Source of the DNA: Deltaproteobacteria bacterium
GTDB taxonomy: Bacteria > Myxococcota_A > UBA9160 > UBA6930
NCBI GenBank assembly: GCA_016875395.1
Contig: VGRF01000019.1
Location: 1-64,000, forward strand
Length of the DNA: 64,000 nt
Direction: 5' to 3'
The position numbers and the translations under genes are program-made. Under the pieces are notes generated by a model. That model had not been told where the DNA came from, did no database searches, and saw only the letters and a list, made by a program, of their open reading frames with translations. Positions 8,792 through 17,349 of the stretch are shown in pieces. Each line of letters begins with the position of its first letter. The first letter of the stretch is position 1.

Positions 8792-9967
8792 ATGGCATCT
8801 CGTGGCATCTGCGATCGCGTCGCAATCGTCGGCATGGGCTGCACGTCGTTCGGCGAGCACTGGGACAAGGGCGCCGACGACATGCTGGTCGAGTCGACGC
8901 AGGAGTCGTTCAAGAGCGCGAACGTCTCGAAGGACCAGGTCGACGCGTACTGGCTCGGCACGATGGGCAGCGGCGTCTCCGGCCTCGTGCTGAGTGAGGC
9001 GATCAAGATCGACTACAAGCCCGTCACCCGCCTCGAGAACATGTGCGCGACCGGCAGCGAAGCGATCCGCAACGCGGCCTACGCGGTCGCGAGCGGCGCC
9101 TACGACCTCGTGATGGCGGTGGGCGTCGAGAAGCTGAAGGACTCGGGCTTCTCCGGACTCGTTACGGGCACCGTGCCGGACGACGGCACGCGCCCGAGCC
9201 TCACGGCGCCGGCGATGTTCTCGCTGCTCGCGCCGGCGTACGCCAAGAAGTACGGCGTCGACGAGGGCACGCTCAAGGACGTGATCTCGCGCATCGCGTG
9301 GAAGAACCACGTGAACGGCGCGAAGAACCCGAAGGCGCAGTTCAAGAAGGAAGTGCCGATCGAGACGATCAAGGCGAGCCCGAAAGTCGCGGGCATGTTC
9401 GGCGTGTTCGACTGCTCGGGCGTGAGCGACGGCTCCGCCGCCGCGATCCTCTGCCGCGCGGAAGACGCGCACAAGTACACGGACAAGCCGATCTTCATCA
9501 AGGCGCTCTCGTTCGCCGCGGGCCCGGCGGAGGGCAACTTCTCGCAGGACTACGACTTCACCACCTTCCAAGAGGTCGTCGCGAGCGCCAACGAGGCGTA
9601 CAAGCAGGCGGGCATCACCAACCCGCGCGAGCAGATCTCGATGGCGGAGGTGCACGACTGCTTCACCGCGACCGAGCTCGTGCTGATGGAAGACATGGGC
9701 TTCTCGCCGCGCGGCACCGCGTGGAAGGACGTGATGGCGGGCCGCTTCGACGGCAACGGCGCGCAGCCGGTGAACCCCGACGGCGGGCTCAAGAGCTTCG
9801 GCCACCCGATCGGCGCGAGCGGATTGCGCATGATGTACGAGATGTGGCTCCAGCTGCGCGGCGAGGCGGGCCCGCGCCAGATCAAGAGCCCGAAGTACGG
9901 CCTCACGCACAACCTCGGCGGCCAGCCGGGCCGCTGCGTGAGCTTCGTCTCGATCGTCGGCGTGTAG
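8792..9967 (+). CDS. SCP2-type thiolase (acetyl-CoA acetyltransferase-like)
   Basis: 391 residues. The nucleophile site is LENMCATGSEA (Cys85), and the histidine motif is GHPIGASG (His338). The C-terminal NLGGQPGRC replaces the classical Cys-x-Gly loop, as in SCP-x-like thiolases and sterol side-chain aldolases. ATG at 8792 has GAGGAG upstream. It is probably co-translated with the OB-fold protein 34 bp before it and should cleave or condense a CoA thioester with that partner. A classical beta-oxidation thiolase is less likely because the C-terminal Cys motif is altered. Confidence 0.87.
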   Translation: MASRGICDRVAIVGMGCTSFGEHWDKGADDMLVESTQESFKSANVSKDQVDAYWLGTMGSGVSGLVLSEAIKIDYKPVTRLENMCATGSEAIRNAAYAVASGAYDLVMAVGVEKLKDSGFSGLVTGTVPDDGTRPSLTAPAMFSLLAPAYAKKYGVDEGTLKDVISRIAWKNHVNGAKNPKAQFKKEVPIETIKASPKVAGMFGVFDCSGVSDGSAAAILCRAEDAHKYTDKPIFIKALSFAAGPAEGNFSQDYDFTTFQEVVASANEAYKQAGITNPREQISMAEVHDCFTATELVLMEDMGFSPRGTAWKDVMAGRFDGNGAQPVNPDGGLKSFGHPIGASGLRMMYEMWLQLRGEAGPRQIKSPKYGLTHNLGGQPGRCVSFVSIVGV

Positions 9968-10016
9968 TCCAGCACGTCGCGCTTTGGGCGACTCGGCAGA
10001 AAACCGAAGAGGCGGC

Positions 10017-11108
10017 GTGGATTCCCTTCCCCGCCGCCTCTTGCTTTCCGCGCTCGCCGTCGCCCTCTTCCTCGCGCTGCTCGAAGGCGCCGCGAGCTGG
10101 ACGTACGCGATCGCGAAGACGCGCGAGCAGCTCGCCGCGGGCAAGCGTCCCGAGCATCGCCACGCGCAGTACGACGCGACGCTCGGCTGGGTGAACACGC
10201 CGGGCGCATTCGTGCGCGATGCCTACGGCCCCGGCAAACACTTCACCGTGAACGCGCAGGGCTTTCGCGCGCGCGACGACTACACGCGCGAGGTGCCAGC
10301 CGGCCGCAAGCGCGTGCTGTTCGCGGTCGACTCGTTCACGATGGGCTTCGGCGTCGGCGACGACGACACCTACCCCGCGCAGATCGAGCGCCTCGAGCCG
10401 CGCATCCAGAGCGCGAACCTGGGAATGGGCGCGTACGGCGTCGACCAGGCTTGGCTGAGCTTGCGCAGCGAGCCCGCACGGATCGACAAGCACCTGATCG
10501 TGCTCGCCTTCATCGCGCACGACTTCCGGCGCATGGAGCTCGACTTCTACATGGCGCCGAAGCCGCGCCTCGCGCTGAAGGACGGCGCGCTGGAAATCGA
10601 GAACGCGCCCGTGCCCGAGCGCAGCGCGAAGGAAGACGCCCGCTTCGCCCTGCGCGAGTTCTTCACGTGGCTCGATCTCGGCAAGCTGTTCGGGCGCGCG
10701 GCGAGAGCGCTCGCGCCCGAGCGTCCCGACGCGGCGCCGAGCATCGACACCGACGACGCAGCCTTCCCGCCCCTCGCGCGCGCGATGTTCGCAGAGCTCG
10801 CCGCTCAGTCGGCGCGCGACGGCGTGCCCGTAGTGCTCGCCTTCATCCCCACGCGCGACGAGCTGCGCAGGGGCGAGCACGTGATTCGCGACTGGACGCA
10901 GCGCGAAGCGGCGAAGGCTTGGCTCGCGTCCTTCGATGCGACCTCCGCCTTCGCGCGCGCCGAAGACCTCGAAGCGCTCTACCTCGAAGACGGTCACCCC
11001 TCCGAAGTGGGCAACGCGCTCCTCGCCGCCGAGATGCTCCCCGTGCTGAGGGACGCGCTCGCCCTCGCTCCGCCCGAGCTTCCGCCGAGTCCTCCGGCCG
11101 CCGACTGA
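10017..11108 (+). CDS. SGNH-hydrolase-like membrane-anchored protein
   Basis: About 363 residues from the GTG at 10017, preceded by GAAGAGG; a TTG at 9984 would add 11 residues. An N-terminal hydrophobic helix (LLLSALAVALFLALLEG) anchors it in the inner membrane. The block FAVDSFTMGFGVGDDDTYP aligns with the GDS block of SGNH/GDSL hydrolases, with Val in place of Gly. LEDGHPSEVGN near the end supplies the Asp-x-x-His pair. Members of this type act on acylated sugars or lipids at the cell surface; the target here is unknown. It follows the thiolase by 49 bp and may be a separate unit. Confidence 0.68.
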   Translation: MDSLPRRLLLSALAVALFLALLEGAASWTYAIAKTREQLAAGKRPEHRHAQYDATLGWVNTPGAFVRDAYGPGKHFTVNAQGFRARDDYTREVPAGRKRVLFAVDSFTMGFGVGDDDTYPAQIERLEPRIQSANLGMGAYGVDQAWLSLRSEPARIDKHLIVLAFIAHDFRRMELDFYMAPKPRLALKDGALEIENAPVPERSAKEDARFALREFFTWLDLGKLFGRAARALAPERPDAAPSIDTDDAAFPPLARAMFAELAAQSARDGVPVVLAFIPTRDELRRGEHVIRDWTQREAAKAWLASFDATSAFARAEDLEALYLEDGHPSEVGNALLAAEMLPVLRDALALAPPELPPSPPAAD

Positions 11109-11154
11109 GCACGGGGCCAAAGGCAAGCGAAGTCGACGCGGTAGCGTCACGCGC

Positions 11155-11994
11155 ATGAGCGACACCGCGCGATTCGAGCTGCTCGCCTCCGGCTACGGCC
11201 TGATCGAAGGGCCCACCGTCGCGCCCGAAGGCGGGCTGTACTTCAGCGACGTGCTCGGCGGCGGCATCTTCCACCTCGCGGCGGGCGGCGCCGTAACGAC
11301 CGTGGTGCCGAAGCGGCGCGGCGTCGGCGGCATCGCGGCGCACGCGGACGGCGGCATCGTGTGCAGCGGGCGCGACCTCATCCACGTGAAGGACGGCGTC
11401 ACGCGCACGCTGTTCGCGATCGACGGCCTGCCCGGCTGGAACGACCTCTGCACCGATGCGCGCGGGCGCGTGTACGCCGGCGCGGTGCGCTTCCGCGTCT
11501 TCGATCGCGACGTGAAGGTCGTGCCCGGCGAGTGCTGGCGCATAGACGCCGCGGGCAAGGCGAGCCAGATCTACGACGACGTCATCCACGCCAACGGCAT
11601 CGCGGTATCGCCCGACGAACGCTGGCTCGCGCACTCCGACACGCGCGGCGCGCGCGTGATCGTGCACGCGCTGCGCGAGGACGGCTCGGTGGCAGAGCGC
11701 CGACACATTCCGGTGTCGGGCCACGCCGACGGCCTCGCCTTCGACGAGACCGGCGCGTTCTGGGTCGCCCTCGCCGGTGCGGGCCGCATCGACCGCTTCG
11801 CGCTCACGGGCGAGAAGCTCGGCTCGCTCGCGGTGCCCGCGCGCATGGTCACCAGCCTCTGCTTCGCGGGAAGCGATCTGCGCGACCTGATCGTGGTGAC
11901 CGCAGACAACACGCTCGAGCCCGCGGGCAAAGGCGCGCTGCTGCGCACGCGCGCGCCGGTCGCGGGCGCGAGGGTGCATCCGGCGCGGGTGTGA
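11155..11994 (+). CDS. SMP-30/gluconolactonase-like protein
   Basis: 279 residues forming a predicted six-bladed propeller. The metal-site motifs of SMP-30 lactonases are present: an early Glu (LIEGPTVAPEGG), a central Asn (HANGIAVSPDE) and an Asp (HADGLAFDETG). Such enzymes hydrolyse sugar or other lactones using one divalent cation. There is no signal peptide, so it should be cytoplasmic. ATG at 11155. A second member lies at 48128-48982. The lactone substrate is unknown. Confidence 0.85.
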   Translation: MSDTARFELLASGYGLIEGPTVAPEGGLYFSDVLGGGIFHLAAGGAVTTVVPKRRGVGGIAAHADGGIVCSGRDLIHVKDGVTRTLFAIDGLPGWNDLCTDARGRVYAGAVRFRVFDRDVKVVPGECWRIDAAGKASQIYDDVIHANGIAVSPDERWLAHSDTRGARVIVHALREDGSVAERRHIPVSGHADGLAFDETGAFWVALAGAGRIDRFALTGEKLGSLAVPARMVTSLCFAGSDLRDLIVVTADNTLEPAGKGALLRTRAPVAGARVHPARV

Positions 11995-12079
11995 TCCCGC
12001 ATCCCGTGACCCCCATCACCTCAAGTGCGGCCCCGCCTCTCCGATTCATAAGGACGCCACGGAGAGGGGTGCGGGGAAC

Positions 12080-12904
12080 GTGCAGTCGCGGATCGACGCC
12101 ATGCGGAACGACCGCAAGAGGCTGCTCGCGGAAGCGAACCGCGAGCTGCAGGAGGGCGACGAGCGCGCGGCGATCGTGCTCTATCGGCGCGTGCTGCTCG
12201 AGGAGCCGCGCAACGTCGCGGTCGCGCTGAAGGCGGCGCCGCTGCTCGCGCGTACCGCGACCGGGTTCGAGGCGTGGCAGCTGTTCCGCATGGCTTCGCA
12301 GGAGCTGATGCGCGCGCGCCGGCGCGAGGAGTGTCTCGCCGCGCTGAAGGAAGCCTGCCGCTGCGTGCCGCACGAGTTCGAAGCGTGGCGGCTGTGCAGT
12401 GAGCTCGAGCTGAAGCTCGGCCGCGAAGACGCCGCGTTCGCCACGCTGCTCGAAGGCCGCCGCGCGTTTCGCAGCGCGCCGTTCCGTCCGCAGGCGATCG
12501 CGCTGCTCGAGCGCGCGCGCCAGCTCGAGCCGTGGGACATCGAGATCGGCCTCGACCTCGCGCGGCTCTACGCACAGACCGACCAGAAGCACGCGGCGCT
12601 CGAGCTGCTCGAGCTGCTCTCGCTGCGCGCGGAAGGCGACGACGTGCGCCGCGTCGCCGCGCTGCGCTTCCGCATCACGCGCTCGCCGAGCGAGCTTTGG
12701 CGCTGGGCGTTCGCGTGGATCGCACCACCGGAGCGCCGCACGCGCGACGAGGCGCGGCCAGAGCTCGAGCTGGAGCTGCTCGATCCCGTTCTTCCCGCGG
12801 CGGTCGAGGGGCGCTCGCGGCCCGAGCCCACCCTGCCGCTCGTCGAAACCGTCACGGACGAAGACGATCCTGAGACCTGGCACCCGGACGAACGCGTGCA
12901 CTGA
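12080..12904 (+). CDS. TPR-like protein of unknown role
   Basis: 274 residues from a GTG at 12080. Most of the chain is Leu/Ala-rich helical repeat (LLAEANRELQEGDERAAIVLYRR and following), suggesting tetratricopeptide-like helical pairs. The last 40 residues are acidic and low-complexity. No signal peptide or catalytic motif is visible. It is alone on its strand and converges on the sulfotransferase gene. A protein-binding scaffold is the only safe inference. Confidence 0.7.
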   Translation: MQSRIDAMRNDRKRLLAEANRELQEGDERAAIVLYRRVLLEEPRNVAVALKAAPLLARTATGFEAWQLFRMASQELMRARRREECLAALKEACRCVPHEFEAWRLCSELELKLGREDAAFATLLEGRRAFRSAPFRPQAIALLERARQLEPWDIEIGLDLARLYAQTDQKHAALELLELLSLRAEGDDVRRVAALRFRITRSPSELWRWAFAWIAPPERRTRDEARPELELELLDPVLPAAVEGRSRPEPTLPLVETVTDEDDPETWHPDERVH

Positions 12905-12919
12905 GGAGTGCATCGTGAT

Positions 12920-12939
12920 CCTCGGTTCTGGTACCGAGG
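12920..12939 (+). terminator. Hairpin after the TPR gene
   Basis: CCTCGGT (12920-12926) and ACCGAGG (12933-12939) form a 7-bp stem with a 6-base loop, 16 bases past the stop codon. No T-run follows, so this is at most a weak or Rho-assisted terminator. The rest of the 278-bp gap up to 13182 holds a dispersed GC-rich repeat and no gene. Confidence 0.35.
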
Positions 12940-13029
12940 GTCTCGGTTCGCCGACGCGCATCGATTCATCGAGGTCGGCTCAGACTTGGGAGCGCGTCGG
13001 CGAATCTTCCCCGTTTACTTCGCTCGCCT

Positions 13030-13075
13030 TCGGCTCGCTGCGTGCTTCGCTTGCGGCCTCGGCCGACCTGCTCGG
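13030..13075. repeat. Copy of a dispersed intergenic GC-rich repeat
   Basis: Bases 13048-13069 are identical to 53181-53202 over 22 positions (beginning CGCTTGCGGC and ending GGCCGACCT). The similarity continues on both sides with a few changes. Both copies lie between genes. Confidence 0.6.
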
Positions 13076-13182
13076 GTGGAGAGCTCGTCGTCGAGCGCGT
13101 TCTGGCGTCGGCTGGGGCGCGTCACCCATCGAGCTTCCACGGGCGCTCCCTCACTTCGCGAGGTCGGAGCGTCCTCGGCGCG

Positions 13183-14379
13183 CTATGCGGTGAGCCGGGG
13201 TTCGATGAAGCGTTTGCGGTAGGCGGCGAAGTCGCTTCGGATCTTTGCTTCGCTGAGGCCGAACTCTTCGAGCGTGTAGTCGTGCGGAGGGCGCTTGTCG
13301 CGGCGGTTGTCTTGGAGCCAGGTTGTCAGGGATTCGCGGGCGGCGGGTGTCATCGGGATGCCGAACTGTGCATAGATGCGCTCGACCACCGCGAGCGGCT
13401 CGCGCAGGGCGTCTTGGAACCAGACATCGGCGACTTGTTGGGGAGGAATCTTCTCGCGCGACGCGAGGCAACGATCGACCGCCCAGGCCATGCGCGCTTG
13501 CCACTGGCGGCCGATCTCGCGCTCGTCGAAGTCGTCGCTCGACATGCGCCAGAGCGAGCGGTTGAGCGAGGCGGCGCTCGGGATCGTCTGCACCGGATCG
13601 CGGTGGGTCTGCACGATCAGCGCGCCGGGGAAGACGCGCAGCAGCGTGTCGAGATAGCCGAGGTGCCCCGGCGTCTTCAGCACCCAGCGCTCGCGCAGCG
13701 CGCCGCGCTGGCGCTTCTGCCACTGAAGGAATTGCAGGAAGCGGCGCAGGCTCTCGTATGCGGGCGTCCAGTCCTGCCCGTCGAGCCACGCGCGATACGT
13801 CGGCACGTTCGTGAACGCCTCGGGCACGTGCGACAGGAACGAGTGCTCGAGCAGCATGATCTCTTCGTCGGGCGCCTGCGCGTCCCACGGATGGATCGAG
13901 GCCTGCTCGGGATCGGCGGCGAGAATGCCCGCGACCTCGGCTTCCGCGATTGCGATGCGCGGATCGGGGGCATCCCAGCGCGTGCCCGGCAGCGGTGCCG
14001 GGAAGCGCACCTCCCACCAGAGCGAGCCGTGATGCCGCGGATCGCTCGCGAGCAGGCGCTGCAGCATGGTCGTACCCGTGCGCGTCTGCCCCACGACGAC
14101 GATCGGCGCAGAGATCACTTCGCGCTCGACCTCGGGATTGCGGCGAATCCAGTCCTCGGTGCGCAGCCGTGTCATGAGGGACTCGAGCACGCGGCCGCGC
14201 AGCATCGCGATGCCCGTCGCGTTGAGCGGCGCCTCCTCGCGCAGCGAGCGCAGCAGCACGCGCAGCGGCTCACGGAACGCGGCGCTGCCGTAATCACTCA
14301 GCCCCGTGGCGCGCTCCGCTTCCGCGAGCAGCGCGCCCTCGTCGAAGGCGGCGCTCGCGGCTTCGCGCTCGATCGTCAC
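13183..14379 (-). CDS. Sulfotransferase family protein
   Basis: 398 residues. The PAPS-binding 5'-phosphosulfate loop is seen as VVVGQTRTGTTML, and the 3'-phosphate motif as LIVQTHRDPVQTIPS. The chain has the length and C-terminal layout (YTLEEFGLSEAKIRSDFAAY) of the bacterial sulfotransferase_3 group. The reaction would move sulfate from PAPS to a hydroxyl acceptor. The GTG start at 14379 overlaps the SDR stop as GTGA, so the two genes are translationally coupled. Coupling to a dehydrogenase hints at a shared hydroxylated lipid or sterol acceptor, which is an inference. Confidence 0.87.
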   Translation of the reverse strand: MTIEREAASAAFDEGALLAEAERATGLSDYGSAAFREPLRVLLRSLREEAPLNATGIAMLRGRVLESLMTRLRTEDWIRRNPEVEREVISAPIVVVGQTRTGTTMLQRLLASDPRHHGSLWWEVRFPAPLPGTRWDAPDPRIAIAEAEVAGILAADPEQASIHPWDAQAPDEEIMLLEHSFLSHVPEAFTNVPTYRAWLDGQDWTPAYESLRRFLQFLQWQKRQRGALRERWVLKTPGHLGYLDTLLRVFPGALIVQTHRDPVQTIPSAASLNRSLWRMSSDDFDEREIGRQWQARMAWAVDRCLASREKIPPQQVADVWFQDALREPLAVVERIYAQFGIPMTPAARESLTTWLQDNRRDKRPPHDYTLEEFGLSEAKIRSDFAAYRKRFIEPRLTA

Positions 14380-15197
14380 GACTGCGGCTCCCCGCTCTCG
14401 GCTCCGCTCGCCAGCTCCGCTCGGTAGCGCGCGAGGTCGGGATACGTCGTCGTCTCCCACGCGCCGTCGACGAACAAGTTCGAGCCCGAGATGTAGCCCG
14501 CGTCGTCGCTCGCGAGGAAGAGCGCGGCGCGCGCGATCTCGTCCGGCGTGCCCCAGCGCCGCATCGGGATGCGCTCCATGAACGCGCCCTCGAGCCCCGC
14601 GACATCGCGGAAGCCCGCCGTCGCCGGAGTGTCGGTGAGCCCAGGCGACACGGTGTTCACGCGGATCCCGTGGCGTGCGAGCTCGAGCGCGGCGTTGCGT
14701 CCGAGCATCTCGACGCCGGCCTTGGCGCTCGTGTAGGAGGCCATGCCCACCGCGGGCACGTGCGAGTTGAGCGAGGCGATGTTCACGATCGCGCCGCCGC
14801 GTCCGCTCGCGATCATGCGCCGCGCCTCGTGCTTCACCGAGAAGAACACGCCCTTGAGGCAAATGTCGAGCACGGTGTCCCAGTCGGCCTCGCTGAGATC
14901 CACGATCTCGCCGAACACGCCGAGGCCCGCGCAGTTGAAGCCGAGGTCGAGCGCGCCGAAGCGCGACACGGCCGCGTTCGCGAGCGCTTCGACCTGCGCC
15001 TCGACGCGCACGTCGCACACGACGCCGTGCGCGCTCGGGCCGAGCTCGGCGCACACGCGCGCGAGCGCAGCTCCGTTCACGTCGCCGAGCACGGCGCGCG
15101 CGCCTTCCGCAACGAGGCGACGCGAGATCGCGAGGCCGATGCCTGAGGCGCCGCCGGTCACCACCGCGACGCGGCCCTCGAACCTGCGTGTACTCAT
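14376..15197 (-). CDS. Short-chain dehydrogenase/reductase
   Basis: 273 residues. The N-terminal cofactor motif is VTGGASGIG, the NAG-like strand is FNCAGLG, and the catalytic pair is SYTSAKAGV (Tyr-x-x-x-Lys) with an upstream Ser in IASLNSH. It should oxidise or reduce an alcohol/ketone with NAD(P). The ATG start is at 15197. It is the first gene of a two-gene unit with the sulfotransferase. It is divergent from the heme-motif lipoprotein gene 94 bp away. Substrate unknown; the two other SDRs in the window are paralogues at family level only. Confidence 0.9.
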   Translation of the reverse strand: MSTRRFEGRVAVVTGGASGIGLAISRRLVAEGARAVLGDVNGAALARVCAELGPSAHGVVCDVRVEAQVEALANAAVSRFGALDLGFNCAGLGVFGEIVDLSEADWDTVLDICLKGVFFSVKHEARRMIASGRGGAIVNIASLNSHVPAVGMASYTSAKAGVEMLGRNAALELARHGIRVNTVSPGLTDTPATAGFRDVAGLEGAFMERIPMRRWGTPDEIARAALFLASDDAGYISGSNLFVDGAWETTTYPDLARYRAELASGAESGEPQS

Positions 15198-15291
15198 CTC
15201 GACTCCAGTTTGCGCGAGCGGCCCAAGATGGAGCAGCGCGAAGCCCGGCGCCTGCCATTGAACGAGCGCGCGGGCGAACTAGCGTGGCCTA

Positions 15292-17349
15292 ATGACAAAG
15301 CCCGCACGGCACCTCGCACTCGCCGTCTCGTTTCTGGCGCTCGCGTGCTCGCCCAGCGATGACACCACGATCGAGTCCGCCGCACGGTCCTCGAGCGACT
15401 TCATCGAAGGCCGCGTCACGTCCGGGGGCGGCTCGCCCGAAGCGGGCGTGTGGGTGATCGCCGAGACCGCCTCACTGCCGACGCCCTATCGCAAGATCGT
15501 CGTCACCGGCGACGACGGGCGCTTCGTGCTGCCCGAGCTTCCGGAAGCGCAGTATGAGGTTTGGGTGCGCGGCTACGGGCTCGCGGATTCCGCGAGGACG
15601 CCCGCCGCCCGCGGCGCGCAGCTCGAGCTGAATGCGACGCTCGCCGACAACGCGCAGCACGCCGCGGCGATTTATCCCGCGAGCTACTGGCTCTCGCTGA
15701 TCGACATCCCCCACGCCGACCCGCTCGCGTGGACGACGCAGTTCAAGCTCGGCTGCCAGCTCTGCCACCAAGTCGGCAGCGCGCCGACCCGTAACAAGAC
15801 TCGCGAGCTCTACGACGCGGGGCTACGCAAGGCGCGCGTGATGCATGCGACCGCGGACGCGCTGAACCGCCCGCAGCTGCTCGATGCGCTCGCGGCCTGG
15901 AGCGCGCGTACCCAGGCGGGCGAAGTGCCCGAGGCGCCGCCGCGGCCGAGCGGCGTCGAGCGCAACCTCGTGATCACGCAGTGGGCGTGGGGCGACGGCA
16001 CGACCTACGCGCACGACGAGATCGCGACGGACAAGCGCGACGTCACGGTGAATGCGAATGGTCCGATCTACGGCGTCGACATCGGCAACGACCACACGCT
16101 CATCCTCGATCCCACGCTGCACGTCGCTCTGCGCGAGAAGACGCCGACGCTCGGCGGCTTCTCCACGCCCTGGTGCGATCAGACCTACGTGCCGCTCGGC
16201 GCGAAGAGCGAGCCGGTCGCCGTGGGCTTCGGCTCGCTCGGCTGCCCGGCGGAAGGCGGCGTCAGCAGCATTCCCCACGGCTACGCGAACCCCGCGAACC
16301 CGCACAACCCGATGCTCGACGCCCAGGGCCGCGTGTGGCTCACGACGCAAGTGCGGCGCGAGCACGGCGACGACCTGCCCGCGTTCTGCAAGAAGTCGCC
16401 GGTGATCGCGAACAACTACCACCACCGCCAGCTCGGCGTGTTCGACCCGACGACGCGCGAGACCACGCTGATCGACACTTGTTATGGAACGCACCATCTC
16501 CAGTTCGACGCGAAGGGCGTGCTGTGGACCAGCGGCGACTCGTACGTGATCGGCTGGTTCGACCTCGCGAAGTGGGATCCCGCGAAGCCCGAGACGCTCG
16601 AAGCGGCGCAGGGCTGGAGCGAGGTCGTGATCGACAGCGACGGCGACGCGAAGCCCGACACGCCGCTCGTCGGCTTCAACTACGGCGTGATCCCGAACCC
16701 CACGGACGGCAGCGTGTGGACCGCACAACCCGGCCCGAACCCCGGCGAGGGCTTCGCCGATCGCGGGAGGCTCATCCGCTACGACCCGAGGGCGGATCGC
16801 CACGAAGCGTTCACGCCGCCCGCGCCGGGTGCGGGCCCGCGCGGCGTCGACGTGGACACGCAGGGCGTGATCTGGGCCGCGCTCGGCGGCACGGGCCACC
16901 TCGCGAAGTTCGAGCGCGCGAAGTGCAAGCAGACCTGGGGCCGTGGAGACCAATGCCCCGAGGGCTGGACGCTCTACCGCAGCCCGGGCCCGGTGATGCG
17001 CAGCGCGCCTGACAAGCCGACCGAGCTCGGCGCGGACTTCCACTACTACCTGTTCGTCGACCAGTTCGACACGCTCGGGCTCGGCAAGGACACCGTGATC
17101 CTCAACGGCACCGGCAGCGACTCGCTGCTCGCCTTCGATTCCAAGCGCGAGACGTGGACCGTGATCCGCGTGCCCTACCCGCTCAACACCTTCACGCGCG
17201 GCCTCGACGGCCGCATCGACGACGCGAGCGCGGGCTGGAAGGGCCGCGGCCTCTGGTTCACGAACGGCCTCGACCCGCTGCTGCACAGCGAGATCGCGCA
17301 GAGCTACGTGGGCAAGGTGCAGCTCAGGCCCGACCCGCTGGCGAGGTGA
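15292..17349 (+). CDS. Lipoprotein with carboxypeptidase-regulatory-like domain, CxxCH heme motif and Vgb-like propeller
   Basis: 685 residues. The signal peptide ends in a lipobox (FLALAC), so the mature protein should be lipid-anchored. Residues about 35-120 look like a carboxypeptidase regulatory-like beta sandwich (GRVTSGGGSPEAGVWVIAE). Cys155-Gln-Leu-Cys158-His159 is a c-type heme attachment motif in a short helical segment. The rest resembles the virginiamycin-B-lyase/streptogramin-lyase propeller, with repeated blocks such as GVIWAALGGTGHLAKF. Such proteins are reported in large families without known substrate. Heme attachment would put it in the periplasm and suggests a redox step. 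Activity unknown. Confidence 0.75.
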   Translation: MTKPARHLALAVSFLALACSPSDDTTIESAARSSSDFIEGRVTSGGGSPEAGVWVIAETASLPTPYRKIVVTGDDGRFVLPELPEAQYEVWVRGYGLADSARTPAARGAQLELNATLADNAQHAAAIYPASYWLSLIDIPHADPLAWTTQFKLGCQLCHQVGSAPTRNKTRELYDAGLRKARVMHATADALNRPQLLDALAAWSARTQAGEVPEAPPRPSGVERNLVITQWAWGDGTTYAHDEIATDKRDVTVNANGPIYGVDIGNDHTLILDPTLHVALREKTPTLGGFSTPWCDQTYVPLGAKSEPVAVGFGSLGCPAEGGVSSIPHGYANPANPHNPMLDAQGRVWLTTQVRREHGDDLPAFCKKSPVIANNYHHRQLGVFDPTTRETTLIDTCYGTHHLQFDAKGVLWTSGDSYVIGWFDLAKWDPAKPETLEAAQGWSEVVIDSDGDAKPDTPLVGFNYGVIPNPTDGSVWTAQPGPNPGEGFADRGRLIRYDPRADRHEAFTPPAPGAGPRGVDVDTQGVIWAALGGTGHLAKFERAKCKQTWGRGDQCPEGWTLYRSPGPVMRSAPDKPTELGADFHYYLFVDQFDTLGLGKDTVILNGTGSDSLLAFDSKRETWTVIRVPYPLNTFTRGLDGRIDDASAGWKGRGLWFTNGLDPLLHSEIAQSYVGKVQLRPDPLAR

